Positions 26,741 through 35,914 of a stretch of 64,000 bases of DNA are shown piece after piece. This DNA is from JBMOUD01 sp049319665 (lineage in GTDB: Bacteria; Pseudomonadota; Gammaproteobacteria; Enterobacterales; Enterobacteriaceae). The position numbers and the translations under genes are program-made. Location of the stretch: positions 175,910-239,909 of the forward strand of contig NZ_JBMOUD010000007.1 of NCBI RefSeq assembly GCF_049319665.1, read 5' to 3'. The notes below the pieces were generated by a model that was not told the DNA's origin, ran no database searches, and worked only from the letters and a program-made list of their open reading frames with translations. How positions within the stretch are numbered: position 1 is the first letter of the stretch; each line of letters starts with the position of its first letter.

Positions 26741-27628
26741 ATGCAAAAAGAAATTTTGGTTGAATTTGGTATTGGAGTCGATGCTGTTGCCGGATGGCTG
26801 TCCTCATATGGAGGTGAAGATTCACCAAGTGACATTTCCAGAGGAATGTTTTCAGGTGAAATAGGGACACCTAGGTTATTAAATTTGTTCAAAAAATTTA
26901 ATATTCAAACGACTTGGTTTATACCAGGTCATTCAATAGAAACATTTCCTACACAAATGAAGGCTATCGTTGACGCTGGCCATGAAATTGGTATTCATAA
27001 TTATAGTCATGAAAATCCAATATCAATGACACCACAGCAAGAACGTATTGTTTTAGAACGTAGTATTGAGATGGTAACCGAGTTATCAGGTAAAAAACCG
27101 ACTGGTTATGTCGCACCATGGTGGGAATTTTCCCCTGTCACTGCAGAACTTTTATTAGAATATGGCATCAAGTATGACCATTCCCTGATGCACAATGACC
27201 ATCTTCCTTATTATGTTCGTAAAGGAGATAGTTGGACTAAGATTGATTATTCAAAATCGCCTGAATAATGGATGAAGCCTTTAGTCCGTGGCGAAGAAAC
27301 CGATTTAATTGAATTACCAGCAAGTTGGTCTCTTGATGATATACCTCCATTTATGTTCATGAAAACAAAAGCGAATAGCCACGGTTTCATGAATCCAAGA
27401 GATGTTGAGCAATTGTGGCGTGATCAATTTGACTGGTTATATCGTGAACAGGACTATGGCATTTTTACTTTCACTATCCATCCAGATGTTTCGGGGCGTC
27501 CTCATGTGCTTATGATGCTAGAACGGTTATTAACACATATGAAAGGCCACCCAGGAGTAAAGTTTCTGACACTAAACGATATTGCAGACGATTTTGCAAA
27601 ACGTAGCCCAAGAAAAATAATATCATAA
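26741..27628 (+). pseudogene. HpPgdA-like polysaccharide deacetylase, interrupted by an in-frame stop
   Basis: Reads as one 295-codon frame broken by TAA at 27266-27268 (codon 176). Both halves match the same family: the first has AGWLSSYGGEDSPSDISRG, TTWFIPGHSIETFP, the metal-binding pair GIHNYSHENP and GYVAPWWEF; the second has WMKPLVRGEETDLIELPASW, FDWLYREQDY and FTIHPDVSGRP. This is the HpPgdA type of carbohydrate esterase 4-like enzymes. The first Asp of the usual GVDVDAVAGW motif, the expected catalytic base, is Gly here (GIGVDAVAGW), while the second, a metal ligand, remains. The two lesions together suggest decay. AAAGGA precedes the start. Confidence 0.85.
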
Positions 27629-27780
27629 TTAAAAGTAGAGTGAATTATTTTTCTAAATGATCATGAAATTTAATTTACTCTTATAATAAAAATTACATAT
27701 TTAACTTACCCTCACAATTCTGTAAAAATAATAAGATTAATCGCCTATGAACACTACCTTTAGTATACACAACATATCGG

Positions 27781-28689
27781 CTATATATCTGAAAAGAAAA
27801 TACCCTCATCTGAAATCCTCAGTATATATTCCTTAAAAAACATAACTCTGTTATGCCTCAAACCACTTTCATTCCAAACTAAATAGATATCATTTTCAGG
27901 AAAATCTCCTGCATGGTGTATATGCATCATTTTTCCTTTTTTTATTCCGTCTTGGCAAAGATATTCTGGCATTACAGACCAATAATGATTTTCACTAATC
28001 ATTTTCTCTATAATCCGCAAATCGGGAACGATTATCGATGGCAGTATTTTTGTCTCACGATTATATACATTCTTAAACATCTTGCGCACAAGAGGCAATT
28101 GATCATCATAAGCAATAAGAGGTAAGTTCTCTAATAGCTCTGCTGTTACTTCCTTTCCCGTAAATTCTTGCGCCATAGATGATGATGCAACGATAATGAG
28201 TTTTTCCTTTCCAATTACTTTAAATCCAAATTTTCGCTCATCAGGCTTGGACGTTGTTATGGCAAGATCACTTTCTCCATTATTTAAACTTGAATAAATT
28301 CTTTGTCTATCTCCTGTCAGGATTTTAAATCGCAACTCATCAGGAATTTTAGATGAAAACATCCTTGTAGATTTGGCCCAAAGAAGCTCTGCAGGACCAA
28401 TAATGGTAACGATACCTGCTATTTTCTTTGAACGTCCTCGCATCAATGTTAGTGTTGTTTCAATAACATCAAGATTATCGCCAATTTGCCTAGCTAACTC
28501 ACTTGCCTCTACCGTCGGCACTACGCCATGCGAACGACGTGTAAATAATATATAACCAGTAAGCGCCTCTAATGAATGAATATGTGATGAGACTGCAGGT
28601 TGACTCAGACCTAAACGGTTAGCTGCTTTAGATATTGACCCCGCACGATAAACATCAAGAAAACTACGTAGTTGAACTAAATAACTCAT
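27781..28689 (-). CDS. LysR family transcriptional regulator
   Basis: 302 residues. The N-terminal winged helix-turn-helix (SISKAANRLGLSQPAVSSHI) is typical of LysR, followed by the two-lobed effector domain (IAGIVTIIGPAELLW onward). It is divergent from the MFS exporter gene (208 bases between the starts), the arrangement in which LysR proteins usually control the neighbour. The effector is unknown. Codon use is AT-rich like the rest of the block. Confidence 0.9.
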   Translation of the reverse strand: MSYLVQLRSFLDVYRAGSISKAANRLGLSQPAVSSHIHSLEALTGYILFTRRSHGVVPTVEASELARQIGDNLDVIETTLTLMRGRSKKIAGIVTIIGPAELLWAKSTRMFSSKIPDELRFKILTGDRQRIYSSLNNGESDLAITTSKPDERKFGFKVIGKEKLIIVASSSMAQEFTGKEVTAELLENLPLIAYDDQLPLVRKMFKNVYNRETKILPSIIVPDLRIIEKMISENHYWSVMPEYLCQDGIKKGKMMHIHHAGDFPENDIYLVWNESGLRHNRVMFFKEYILRISDEGIFFSDI

Positions 28690-28897
28690 TAATTATCCTT
28701 AGTTCTCTATCTGTGAAACACCCAAGTAACATATTTATTTAAAAGACAATTTTAAAACTCAAAAAAACCATAAATTTACGATATAAAAAAAACTATACCA
28801 GAGTAAAACTTTAACTATTATTCCTATATCTCCTTTCAGCTTAAATTTGTTGGGATTATTTATTATAACCTCGTATTTTTTTGAAAAGGAGTCCAGG

Positions 28898-30073
28898 ATG
28901 CCATTTGTCATCTATATATTCTCACTTTGTGCATTTGCATTAGGTTTAACTGAATTTTTAGTTATTGGTTTAGTATCTGCTATTTCTAAAGATTTAAACT
29001 CATCAATTGAAGCCGTTGGCATGACAGTTACCGCTTACGCAGTAGGCGCTACTATAGGTGCACCATTCTTGACGGCCATAACTTCAAATTGGCAACGTAA
29101 AACGGTCATGATAACTACAATGTCTGTATTTTCATTAGGCAGCTTGGCCGCCACACTTTCTAGTAGTGTAACGATGATGCTGGTATCAAGATTTATCGCT
29201 GGATTAGCGCACGGATTATTCTTAGCCGTTGCGGCAACAGCAGCAACTCAAATGGTTATACCTGAAAAAAGAGGGTCAGCAGTAGCTTATGTTTTTGCTG
29301 GGTTAACGCTTGCGCTAGCGTTCGGGGTTCCTATCGGCACTTACCTTGGTAGTATAATTTCTTGGCAACTTAGCTTCATGTCAGTAACAGTTTGTGGACT
29401 TATTGGGCTAGTAGGCCTTATCTTTTTTATGCCCAAAAGCGCAGAACATTCAGGTGAAGCACCAACCGCCCCTTTTAAAGCACTAATGCATATTTTTAAT
29501 CCAATCTTACTATTAGGCGCATTGATTACGGTTCTGGGTTACACAGGAGCCTTTACACTTTATACCTACATTGCACCTTTACTCTTTGATATCACTAAAG
29601 TAAGTATACAGACTGCAAGTTATATGATGCTTATTTACGGAGTTTGCGCAGCAATAGGTAATATTTTGGGAGGAAAACTTTCAGATACTCTCGGCGTCGA
29701 CAAGGCCGTGATTTTAATTATGTTATTGCTAACGATAGCCTTAGTTTGTATTAATTTTTATGGTGTATCAATGATTGTTATGTGCGTATTAATTGGCGCA
29801 ATGGGGGCTATCTCTTATGCCGCAGTGCCTGCAATGCAATCTAGAATTATTTCGATAGCACATACCTATGTGCCTAGTGCAGTTCCTGTTGCATCAGGTC
29901 TTAATATCGCCGGTTTTAATTCAGGGATCGCTTTAGGCTCTTTGCTCGGTGGTGTGATCATTAGTACATTAGGAATACAGTATCTGGCAATAGGAGGGGC
30001 AATTATTTCATTCATTGGATTAGCCATTATATTTTTATTATCTTTTTCAAAGAAATATCGTTCTCATGCATAG
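28898..30073 (+). CDS. MFS drug/sugar efflux transporter (DHA1, AraJ/YdhP-like)
   Basis: 391 residues with twelve hydrophobic helices. The N terminus FALGLTEFLVIGLVSAISKD is typical of the DHA1 group that includes AraJ, YdhP and NepI. The start at MPFVIYIF (28898) has GGAG ten bases upstream; an upstream ATG at 28847 lacks support. Probably an inner-membrane proton-driven exporter controlled by the divergent LysR gene. Substrate unknown. Confidence 0.85.
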   Translation: MPFVIYIFSLCAFALGLTEFLVIGLVSAISKDLNSSIEAVGMTVTAYAVGATIGAPFLTAITSNWQRKTVMITTMSVFSLGSLAATLSSSVTMMLVSRFIAGLAHGLFLAVAATAATQMVIPEKRGSAVAYVFAGLTLALAFGVPIGTYLGSIISWQLSFMSVTVCGLIGLVGLIFFMPKSAEHSGEAPTAPFKALMHIFNPILLLGALITVLGYTGAFTLYTYIAPLLFDITKVSIQTASYMMLIYGVCAAIGNILGGKLSDTLGVDKAVILIMLLLTIALVCINFYGVSMIVMCVLIGAMGAISYAAVPAMQSRIISIAHTYVPSAVPVASGLNIAGFNSGIALGSLLGGVIISTLGIQYLAIGGAIISFIGLAIIFLLSFSKKYRSHA

Positions 30074-30483
30074 CAGCACAGTGACATCGATTCAGAAGAG
30101 CGTGGTACTATTATCGAAAATGTAAGTAATTACATCACGAAATTTATGGATAAAATACTAAACCCTAGGAAAACCATCATTAGCCCTTAATAATTTCAAA
30201 GCGTTATAAATTTATTACGATAAATCCATGATGTATTTCATCTCATTGCCTTATTAAAGATAGCTCTTGTAAATAACTATAATTAATGAAATAACACTTT
30301 AAGTTAAAAATATGTTTTTTATAACAAGTTTATTTAGTAAAAAATCCATTTTTACGATTTTAGTGAAAATATTTAGCATTAAATTGCACATCGCCATTTA
30401 AGACTATATTCAATTGATTAGAAGCGATATTCTCCCGGCGATAATGTGTAGTCATTATATCAATTGGAAGATAGGGAGATAGG
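30074..30483. other. Gap between the MFS gene and the aminotransferase operon
   Basis: 410 bases, AT-rich, no gene. It carries the promoter of the plus-strand operon that begins at 30484. The change from very AT-rich coding to a more balanced composition occurs just after this gap. Confidence 0.55.
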
Positions 30484-31866
30484 ATGAATAACTCTGAAGA
30501 ACAGCTTTTGGCCGATGAAGCGAAATATTGCTCCCACGGCGATACTGTCCATTATGTAAATCCGCCAAAGATCTTTGAGAGCTGTAAAGGCAGCTATCTC
30601 TTTGATGCTAAAGGGACACCTTACCTTGACCTACAGATGTGGTATTCAGCCGTTAACTTCGGTTATGCCAATCCCCGTCTAGATAATGCCCTTAAAAAAC
30701 AAATTGATGTCTTACCACAAATCGCCAGCCAATATTTACATCCAACCAAAATTGAATTGAGTAAAGTCATTGCTCAAGATATGGAGAGGAAATTTGGGTT
30801 GCCAGGTCGCGTTCATTATAACGTGGGGGGGTCGCAATCGATTGATGATTCTCTAAAGCTTGTACGTAATTACTGTAATGGTAAGAGCCGTATGTTTGCT
30901 TTTGAAGGAGGTTATCACGGGCGAACAATAGGTGCTTCATCCATTACGTCGAGTTATCGTTATCGACGCCGTTTCGGACACTTTGGCGAAAGAGCACAAT
31001 TTATTCCTTTCCCTTACCCTTTCCGTCGTCAGAAAGGAATGACGCCTGAAGAGTACGCAGATAAATTAATCGCTGATTTCGCCCGTCTTTTTGAAAATGA
31101 ATATCACGGCGTCTGGGATCCAAAAGTTCGCCAGGCAGAATTTGCGGCCTTCTATATTGAACCTATCCAGGGTACGGGTGGTTATATTATTCCACCGCGT
31201 AACTTTTATAAGGGGCTGAAAAAGGTTCTGGACGATCACGGTATTTTACTGGTGGTTGATGAAATTCAAATGGGCTTTTATCGCACAGGTAAACTGTGGT
31301 CAGTCGAACACTTTGGTATCACGCCAGACGTGCTGGTATTTGGTAAGGCTTTGACCAATGGTTTGAATCCACTGGCGGGCATTTGGGCGCGTGAAGAAAT
31401 GATTAACCCGACCACCTTCCCAGTGGGCTCAACCCATTCAACTTTCGCCTCTAATCCATTAGGGACCTCCGTTGGCCTGGAAGTCATGCATATGTTGGCG
31501 GAAAAAGATTACGAGAAACAGGTCATGGAAAGTGGGGCCTATTTCCTCGAGGGATTGAAATCTCTGCAACTTAGCCATCCTGAAATCGGCGATGTCGACG
31601 GACTGGGCTTAGCACTGCGCGCAGAACTGTGCCAGGCCGATGGCTTTACACCTAATAAAGAGCTGCTGGATAAAATGGTTGATATCGGTTTGTCTGGCAC
31701 GCTGGACTATAAAGGTGAGAAAACCGGCCTGGTATTGGATGTCGGTGGATATTACAAGAATGTCATTACTTTCGCGCCGTCTCTGGAAATCAGTCGAGAT
31801 GAAATCGATCAGGCCATCGTCTTGTTGGATCAGCTGCTTATTCGCGCTAAACGCGAACTAGTCTAA
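30484..31866 (+). CDS. PLP-dependent class III aminotransferase, substrate unknown
   Basis: 460 residues, single domain type. The class III pattern is clear: the glycine-serine loop NVGGSQSIDD, GGYHGRTIG, the Asp that contacts the PLP ring in VVDEIQMGFYRTG, and the Schiff-base Lys in LVFGKALTNGLNPL. Members use amino donors such as glutamate, ornithine or 4-aminobutyrate and accept many keto or aldehyde substrates. AGGGAGAT precedes the ATG. It is the first gene of the plus-strand operon with a GNAT and an arginase-fold gene, so it likely supplies an amine for a small-molecule product. Not a housekeeping ArgD or GabT by context. Confidence 0.85.
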   Translation: MNNSEEQLLADEAKYCSHGDTVHYVNPPKIFESCKGSYLFDAKGTPYLDLQMWYSAVNFGYANPRLDNALKKQIDVLPQIASQYLHPTKIELSKVIAQDMERKFGLPGRVHYNVGGSQSIDDSLKLVRNYCNGKSRMFAFEGGYHGRTIGASSITSSYRYRRRFGHFGERAQFIPFPYPFRRQKGMTPEEYADKLIADFARLFENEYHGVWDPKVRQAEFAAFYIEPIQGTGGYIIPPRNFYKGLKKVLDDHGILLVVDEIQMGFYRTGKLWSVEHFGITPDVLVFGKALTNGLNPLAGIWAREEMINPTTFPVGSTHSTFASNPLGTSVGLEVMHMLAEKDYEKQVMESGAYFLEGLKSLQLSHPEIGDVDGLGLALRAELCQADGFTPNKELLDKMVDIGLSGTLDYKGEKTGLVLDVGGYYKNVITFAPSLEISRDEIDQAIVLLDQLLIRAKRELV

Positions 31867-31917
31867 AACAAAACGATATACCCAAGTTACTTCTAGATAA
31901 CGGGTATGATTAATTTT

Positions 31918-31956
31918 GCTTTTACCCGCCAATCCACACTGATGGCGGGTAAAAGC
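31918..31956 (+). promoter_or_regulatory. Strong hairpin between the aminotransferase and GNAT genes
   Basis: A perfect 14-base stem (GCTTTTACCCGCCA / TGGCGGGTAAAAGC) with an 11-base loop, 52 bases after the aminotransferase stop and 16 bases before the chosen GNAT start. No T-run follows, so it is not a standard terminator. It could attenuate, protect the upstream mRNA, or be a processing site that sets different levels of the two proteins. Confidence 0.75.
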
Positions 31957-31971
31957 TGTTGGAATCTCATC

Positions 31972-33054
31972 ATGACTGAAACAGGCCAAGTAATAACCGG
32001 CTATGCCAACCAACTTGAACCACATGCCCTACTCGATAATTTTTTACTTTACCCACCCGCAGGCTTTGATTCTCGTCTGTCTGAACAAGGTGTTCCCTAC
32101 TTCATTACCCGTTTTGATTTATTGACCACTGCAGATGATGACTTACGTAATAAATTACGCCAATGGCCAGGCTACCGTTGGTGGGGAAAGTGGTTGCAGA
32201 TAAACACCGGTTTTGTCGGTACAACCGTTAGCGAATATGCTTTACTCCCCAACGAACTGACCTCAGCCAGTTTAATTCATTGGATCCAACATCTCGGCCT
32301 TTGTCATAAAAAGCTAAGTATTATAAAAGACTTACCGGTAAATTCTCCGTTACTCAGCGCAGAGGAAAATGCACGATCTCAGGAGCTAATCAGTTTTAGC
32401 GAACAGCAGGGATTCTTTTTGTTAGAAGGCCAGGCCTTGGCGTACGTTGAGATTGATTTCAACAGCATTGACGATTATTTGGCACGCCTGTCCCACAGCC
32501 GACGCCGTAACTTACGACGTAAATTACGCAGCCGTGACGCATTGCGTCTTGAAATAATAGAAACAGGCGATCGTCGTTTTCTTGATACTTCCTGGCTTGA
32601 ACAGCTGTATCGACTCTATCTGGCAGTCTATAGGCAAAGTGATATTCACTTTGATTTATTAGAACCGGCGTTTTTCACTGGGTTATTGCAAGATGTGAGC
32701 AGCGGTGGACGACTATTTTGCTATTGGGAGGAAGAGACGCTCGTCGGTTGGAACCTGTGTTATCAGCACGATGGAAAATTGATTGATAAATATATTGGTA
32801 TGAATTACCCGCTGGCGCTCAGTCACAACCTCTATTTTGTCAGTTGGTTTGTCAATCTGGAGTATGCCATCGATCAAGGGCTGAATTTTTATATTGCCGG
32901 CTGGACCGATCATCAAGTGAAAGCTAGCCTCGGGGCCAGTTTTTCTCTCACTTATCATCTGGTCTGGGTACGAAATCCCTTACTGCGTAATTTGTTAAAA
33001 CGCTATCGCCATCATTTCGAAGGCGATGCCACATCAGAGGCGTTACCATTATGA
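31972..33054 (+). CDS. GNAT-fold N-acyltransferase of the FemAB/BioF2-like type
   Basis: 360 residues from ATG 31972. An upstream ATG (31906) in frame would place the strong hairpin inside the coding region, so I prefer the later one; the ribosome-binding site is weak for both. The C-terminal half resembles the Acetyltransf_6 family (SHSRRRNLRRKLRSRDALRL, then GWNLCYQHDGKLIDKYIGMN and LSHNLYFVSWFVNLEYAIDQ). Such proteins join acyl or aminoacyl groups to amines. It overlaps the next gene by 4 bases. Substrate unknown. Confidence 0.72.
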   Translation: MTETGQVITGYANQLEPHALLDNFLLYPPAGFDSRLSEQGVPYFITRFDLLTTADDDLRNKLRQWPGYRWWGKWLQINTGFVGTTVSEYALLPNELTSASLIHWIQHLGLCHKKLSIIKDLPVNSPLLSAEENARSQELISFSEQQGFFLLEGQALAYVEIDFNSIDDYLARLSHSRRRNLRRKLRSRDALRLEIIETGDRRFLDTSWLEQLYRLYLAVYRQSDIHFDLLEPAFFTGLLQDVSSGGRLFCYWEEETLVGWNLCYQHDGKLIDKYIGMNYPLALSHNLYFVSWFVNLEYAIDQGLNFYIAGWTDHQVKASLGASFSLTYHLVWVRNPLLRNLLKRYRHHFEGDATSEALPL

Positions 33055-33923
33055 TGCCTTCAAAACTGCCGATCGTTCTCGATTTCGATAATAGCGTGAG
33101 TGATATACCTGGCGCTCTACAACTTCCTCTACAAACCTGGCAAGAATCTATCCGTTTTGGGTGCCGCTGGCCCACATTTAAACAACTTGGCCAATGCCTT
33201 AATCAGTTGCTCCCCAGCCAATACGGGTGTGTATTCACCGGTAGCGGAGACTACCATCACCTCACACAATTGCTGCTGCAACATAAGAAAGAAACGCGCC
33301 CTTTCCAACTAATCGTTTGTGATAATCATCCTGATAATATGCGCTATCCATTCGGCATTCACTGCGGCTCTTGGGTTTACTGGGCTAGCCGCTTACCGCA
33401 AATAAGTCATATTCATGTGTTAGGAATAAGCTCTCGAGATATTTCGTTGGTGCATGCTTGGGAAAATCACTGGCGGCCACTGTTGCGTGGCCGATTGACC
33501 TATTGGAATCTACAAGTAAATGCCCGTTGGCTAAATAGATTTGGCGCAGGAAACAGTAACCAAGCGTTTTCAGACCCGGACCAAATGATCTGCGCATTTT
33601 TACGTAATATGGATGCTGAGAACGTCTATTTATCGATAGATAAAGATGTGTTTAGCAGCGAGGTGGTGAATACCAATTGGGATCAGAGCTGCCTGCTAGA
33701 ATCACACATACAACAAGTCATTGACGCTTGTCACGGCCGCTTGATTGGTGCGGATATCACCGGCGACGTGTCGTCTTATCATTATAAAAGTCGCTTCAAA
33801 CGCTGGCTGAGTGCCGCCGACGGGCAGGATGAAATTCCCGCTGACACCGCCCGACAATGGCAGATAAAACAGAATCAGCTGAACCAGCGTTTGCTCAGTC
33901 GCATTAATCGCTGCTGGCGTTAA
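33051..33923 (+). CDS. Arginase/agmatinase-fold (ureohydrolase-like) protein
   Basis: 290 residues. The metal-site motifs of the ureohydrolase fold are recognisable though diverged: GSGDYHHLT for the GGDHS motif, CDNHPDN for DAHxD, and SIDKDVF for SxDxD. So the binuclear metal centre can probably form. Ordinary arginases and agmatinases have different spacing, so the substrate is likely a related guanidine or amide compound. The gene starts ATGATG in an ATGA overlap with the GNAT gene and its last 20 bases overlap the 3' end of the convergent DegT-type gene. Confidence 0.75.
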   Translation: MMPSKLPIVLDFDNSVSDIPGALQLPLQTWQESIRFGCRWPTFKQLGQCLNQLLPSQYGCVFTGSGDYHHLTQLLLQHKKETRPFQLIVCDNHPDNMRYPFGIHCGSWVYWASRLPQISHIHVLGISSRDISLVHAWENHWRPLLRGRLTYWNLQVNARWLNRFGAGNSNQAFSDPDQMICAFLRNMDAENVYLSIDKDVFSSEVVNTNWDQSCLLESHIQQVIDACHGRLIGADITGDVSSYHYKSRFKRWLSAADGQDEIPADTARQWQIKQNQLNQRLLSRINRCWR

Positions 33924-35142
33924 GCAGCGATTGACGTAATACATGCAAGATAGCGGCGAACTTTTCATCAGTGAGCCAGTGGCTATTACTCACTGATAAC
34001 GTGCGGCGGGCAAAATCTTGCGCATTACTCAACGACAACGTGTCGCCAAGCAGTGGCACCACATCAGGATAATCTGGCAGCGTATTGATAAATAAGCGGG
34101 TTACTCCAAGCCCAGCGGTCCATAGCCGTTGCATCGCGGCATCCCGCTCGCGCTGGCTTGGCATCATGACCATCAAGAACGGCCAAACTCCCTGCTTACC
34201 GGGGCCATCATCTAACACCTTAACGCCGGGCAACTGACTAAGTTGTGCCAGCCGGCGCTGCGCACGTATTTTCCCTTCAGCCAGATAGGCAGGTAAACGC
34301 GCTGTAGCCGCTGCGGCAACGCGCTGTCGTTTGACGCCTAAACGATGCAAAGGAATGTCTGCGATAGAAAAATCATCCCCCACGGCCGCTACGCTATCGC
34401 CACGAGCTATCGCGCGCCGCAATGCCCGTCCATATACCCAGAATAAACGGTCAGGGCGGTAAAATAATTTATAGCTAAACAGTTGCAGCGTTCGCGTGAT
34501 TTCCCAACGGATATTGGTGGGTAATCCGTTAGCGCATTGCGCCACGAGTTGTTGATGAAGTATGGCATCGCGGCTGAACAATACGCCGCCCTCAGCACTG
34601 GTCAGCCCCTTACCTATCGCCAGACTAAAAAAACCGATATCGCCTTTTAAACCAAGGCTATCTTCACCATCTTGTGCGCCTAACGACTGAGCCGCATCTT
34701 CAATTACCGCAGCACCGACGCTTTTAGCAATCGCCAGCGCGGTATCCGTATCGGCAACGCGCCCGGCTAAATGCGTCACTACCACCGCGAGTGTTTGCTC
34801 ATTACATAGTGATGCCAGCTGCTGTGGGCAGAGATCGATACTATTTGGCAGTAAATCGCAGGGAATAATTTTAAGTCCAGGACAAAAGTGAGCGGCCAAT
34901 GCCACCAGCGGACAAGTATAAGCGGGAACAATCAACCGGCTGCGACCCGGCAAACGCTGCTGTAACGTGCGCAGCGCCATAATCAGCGCGGCAGTGCCGG
35001 AGCAGGTCATAATCGGCGGCGGAATCGATAAAAAGCGCGCTAGCGTTGCCGACAGGCTACGAGGTTTGGCACGAAAATCCTCCCACTCCAAAGGCAAGCC
35101 CGCAGTAGGTGGGATTTCACAGCGACGTGAGATACTCATCAA
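33904..35142 (-). CDS. DegT/DnrJ/EryC1/StrS-type aminotransferase
   Basis: 412 residues. The fold type I pattern is seen in TCSGTAALIMAL, VPAYTCPLVALA, VIEDAAQSLGAQ and the Schiff-base Lys region FSLAIGKGLTSAEGG. Family members aminate keto-sugars and cyclitols (ArnB, StrS) or act as dehydrases in antibiotic pathways. It is the last gene of the minus-strand operon, overlapping the preceding SMR gene by 4 bases (ATGA). Its 3' end runs 20 bases into the convergent arginase-like gene. Substrate unknown; a second aminotransferase besides the class III enzyme implies a product with more than one amino group or two different amination steps. Confidence 0.85.
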   Translation of the reverse strand: MMSISRRCEIPPTAGLPLEWEDFRAKPRSLSATLARFLSIPPPIMTCSGTAALIMALRTLQQRLPGRSRLIVPAYTCPLVALAAHFCPGLKIIPCDLLPNSIDLCPQQLASLCNEQTLAVVVTHLAGRVADTDTALAIAKSVGAAVIEDAAQSLGAQDGEDSLGLKGDIGFFSLAIGKGLTSAEGGVLFSRDAILHQQLVAQCANGLPTNIRWEITRTLQLFSYKLFYRPDRLFWVYGRALRRAIARGDSVAAVGDDFSIADIPLHRLGVKRQRVAAAATARLPAYLAEGKIRAQRRLAQLSQLPGVKVLDDGPGKQGVWPFLMVMMPSQRERDAAMQRLWTAGLGVTRLFINTLPDYPDVVPLLGDTLSLSNAQDFARRTLSVSNSHWLTDEKFAAILHVLRQSLLNASSD

Positions 35143-35561
35143 ACGCCCCCGCCTTTACCAACAGGTCCGGGTTCTATTTCGACCTCAGCCAGACCCGTTT
35201 CCGCTTTCGCTAAACAGAGTATTCCGGCCAGGATCAATAAGCCCCCCGCGGCCTTAGCCAGGCTCAGATTGTCATCAAAGAGCCAGATAGAGATGAGCGT
35301 CACGCTGATAATTTCCAGATGAGATGCCGCAAACGCAGGGCCGACTGGCGCCGTTTTTAATAAAGTCATCCAGGTAAAAAATGCGCCGATGTAGCCGATA
35401 AATGCGCCATAAATCCAAGGTGATTTTAGGATGTTCCACAACCAGGCTGCGCTTGGCGTTAGCGGCGTCGCATGCAGTGAAGCAAACTTAAAGCTGACCT
35501 GCGCCAAGGTGTCAAAAAGCATCAATATCAGAAAGCCGAAAAAATAAAAGCGCTTCATCAT
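35139..35561 (-). CDS. SMR/EamA-type small membrane protein, subunit 2
   Basis: 140 residues with four predicted membrane helices (FYFFGFLILMLFDTLAQVSF, then the WIYGAFIGYIGAFFTW, AFAASHLEIISVTLISI and AAGGLLILAGILCLA regions). It resembles the small multidrug resistance/ArnF group rather than full-length ten-helix EamA proteins. It overlaps the neighbouring SMR gene at both ends by ATGA, suggesting a heterodimer. The C-terminal tail is extended by about 25 polar residues. Confidence 0.75.
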   Translation of the reverse strand: MMKRFYFFGFLILMLFDTLAQVSFKFASLHATPLTPSAAWLWNILKSPWIYGAFIGYIGAFFTWMTLLKTAPVGPAFAASHLEIISVTLISIWLFDDNLSLAKAAGGLLILAGILCLAKAETGLAEVEIEPGPVGKGGGV

Positions 35562-35914
35562 TCAATCCCAACCACGGCAACGCCACAGGCAATCAGTACA
35601 ATGCCCAGCAAGCTCCACGGGCTCAGTACTTCTTTAAAGAATAAGCGACCACCAATCATGATAACTACGATATTGATCGAACCCAGCATCATGCCAAGTG
35701 ACAGCGGCACCAGCGATAAAAATGCCAGCCACACGACGAATTCCAAGACATAGCTGCCCATCCCAATCCATAGCCACGGATGACACATCATCTGTCGCCA
35801 CTGCGCCAGTCCAGAATACCCAACACCATTTTGTGCCGCCGCTTTGAATGCTAACTGCCCGGCGGTATCGGTCAGAATATTAAGAACCCACAGAATGAGA
35901 GTTAATTGGCTCAT
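35558..35914 (-). CDS. SMR/EamA-type small membrane protein, subunit 1
   Basis: 118 residues and four membrane helices (LTLILWVLNILTDTAGQLAF, WLWIGMGSYVLEFVVWLAFL, LGMMLGSINIVVIMIGGRLF, SLLGIVLIACGVAVVGI). An early acidic residue in helix 1 (the Asp of LTDTAGQ) is in the place where SMR exporters keep an essential acidic residue. Paired with the 140-residue gene it resembles the ArnE/ArnF flippase pair (about 111 and 128 residues). Its start lies 35 bases inside the hydrolase gene. Confidence 0.75.
   Translation of the reverse strand: MSQLTLILWVLNILTDTAGQLAFKAAAQNGVGYSGLAQWRQMMCHPWLWIGMGSYVLEFVVWLAFLSLVPLSLGMMLGSINIVVIMIGGRLFFKEVLSPWSLLGIVLIACGVAVVGIE

Noticed and set aside
31906..31971. Longer start for the GNAT gene
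   Set aside because: It would put the perfect 14-base hairpin inside the coding sequence and adds residues without family support.
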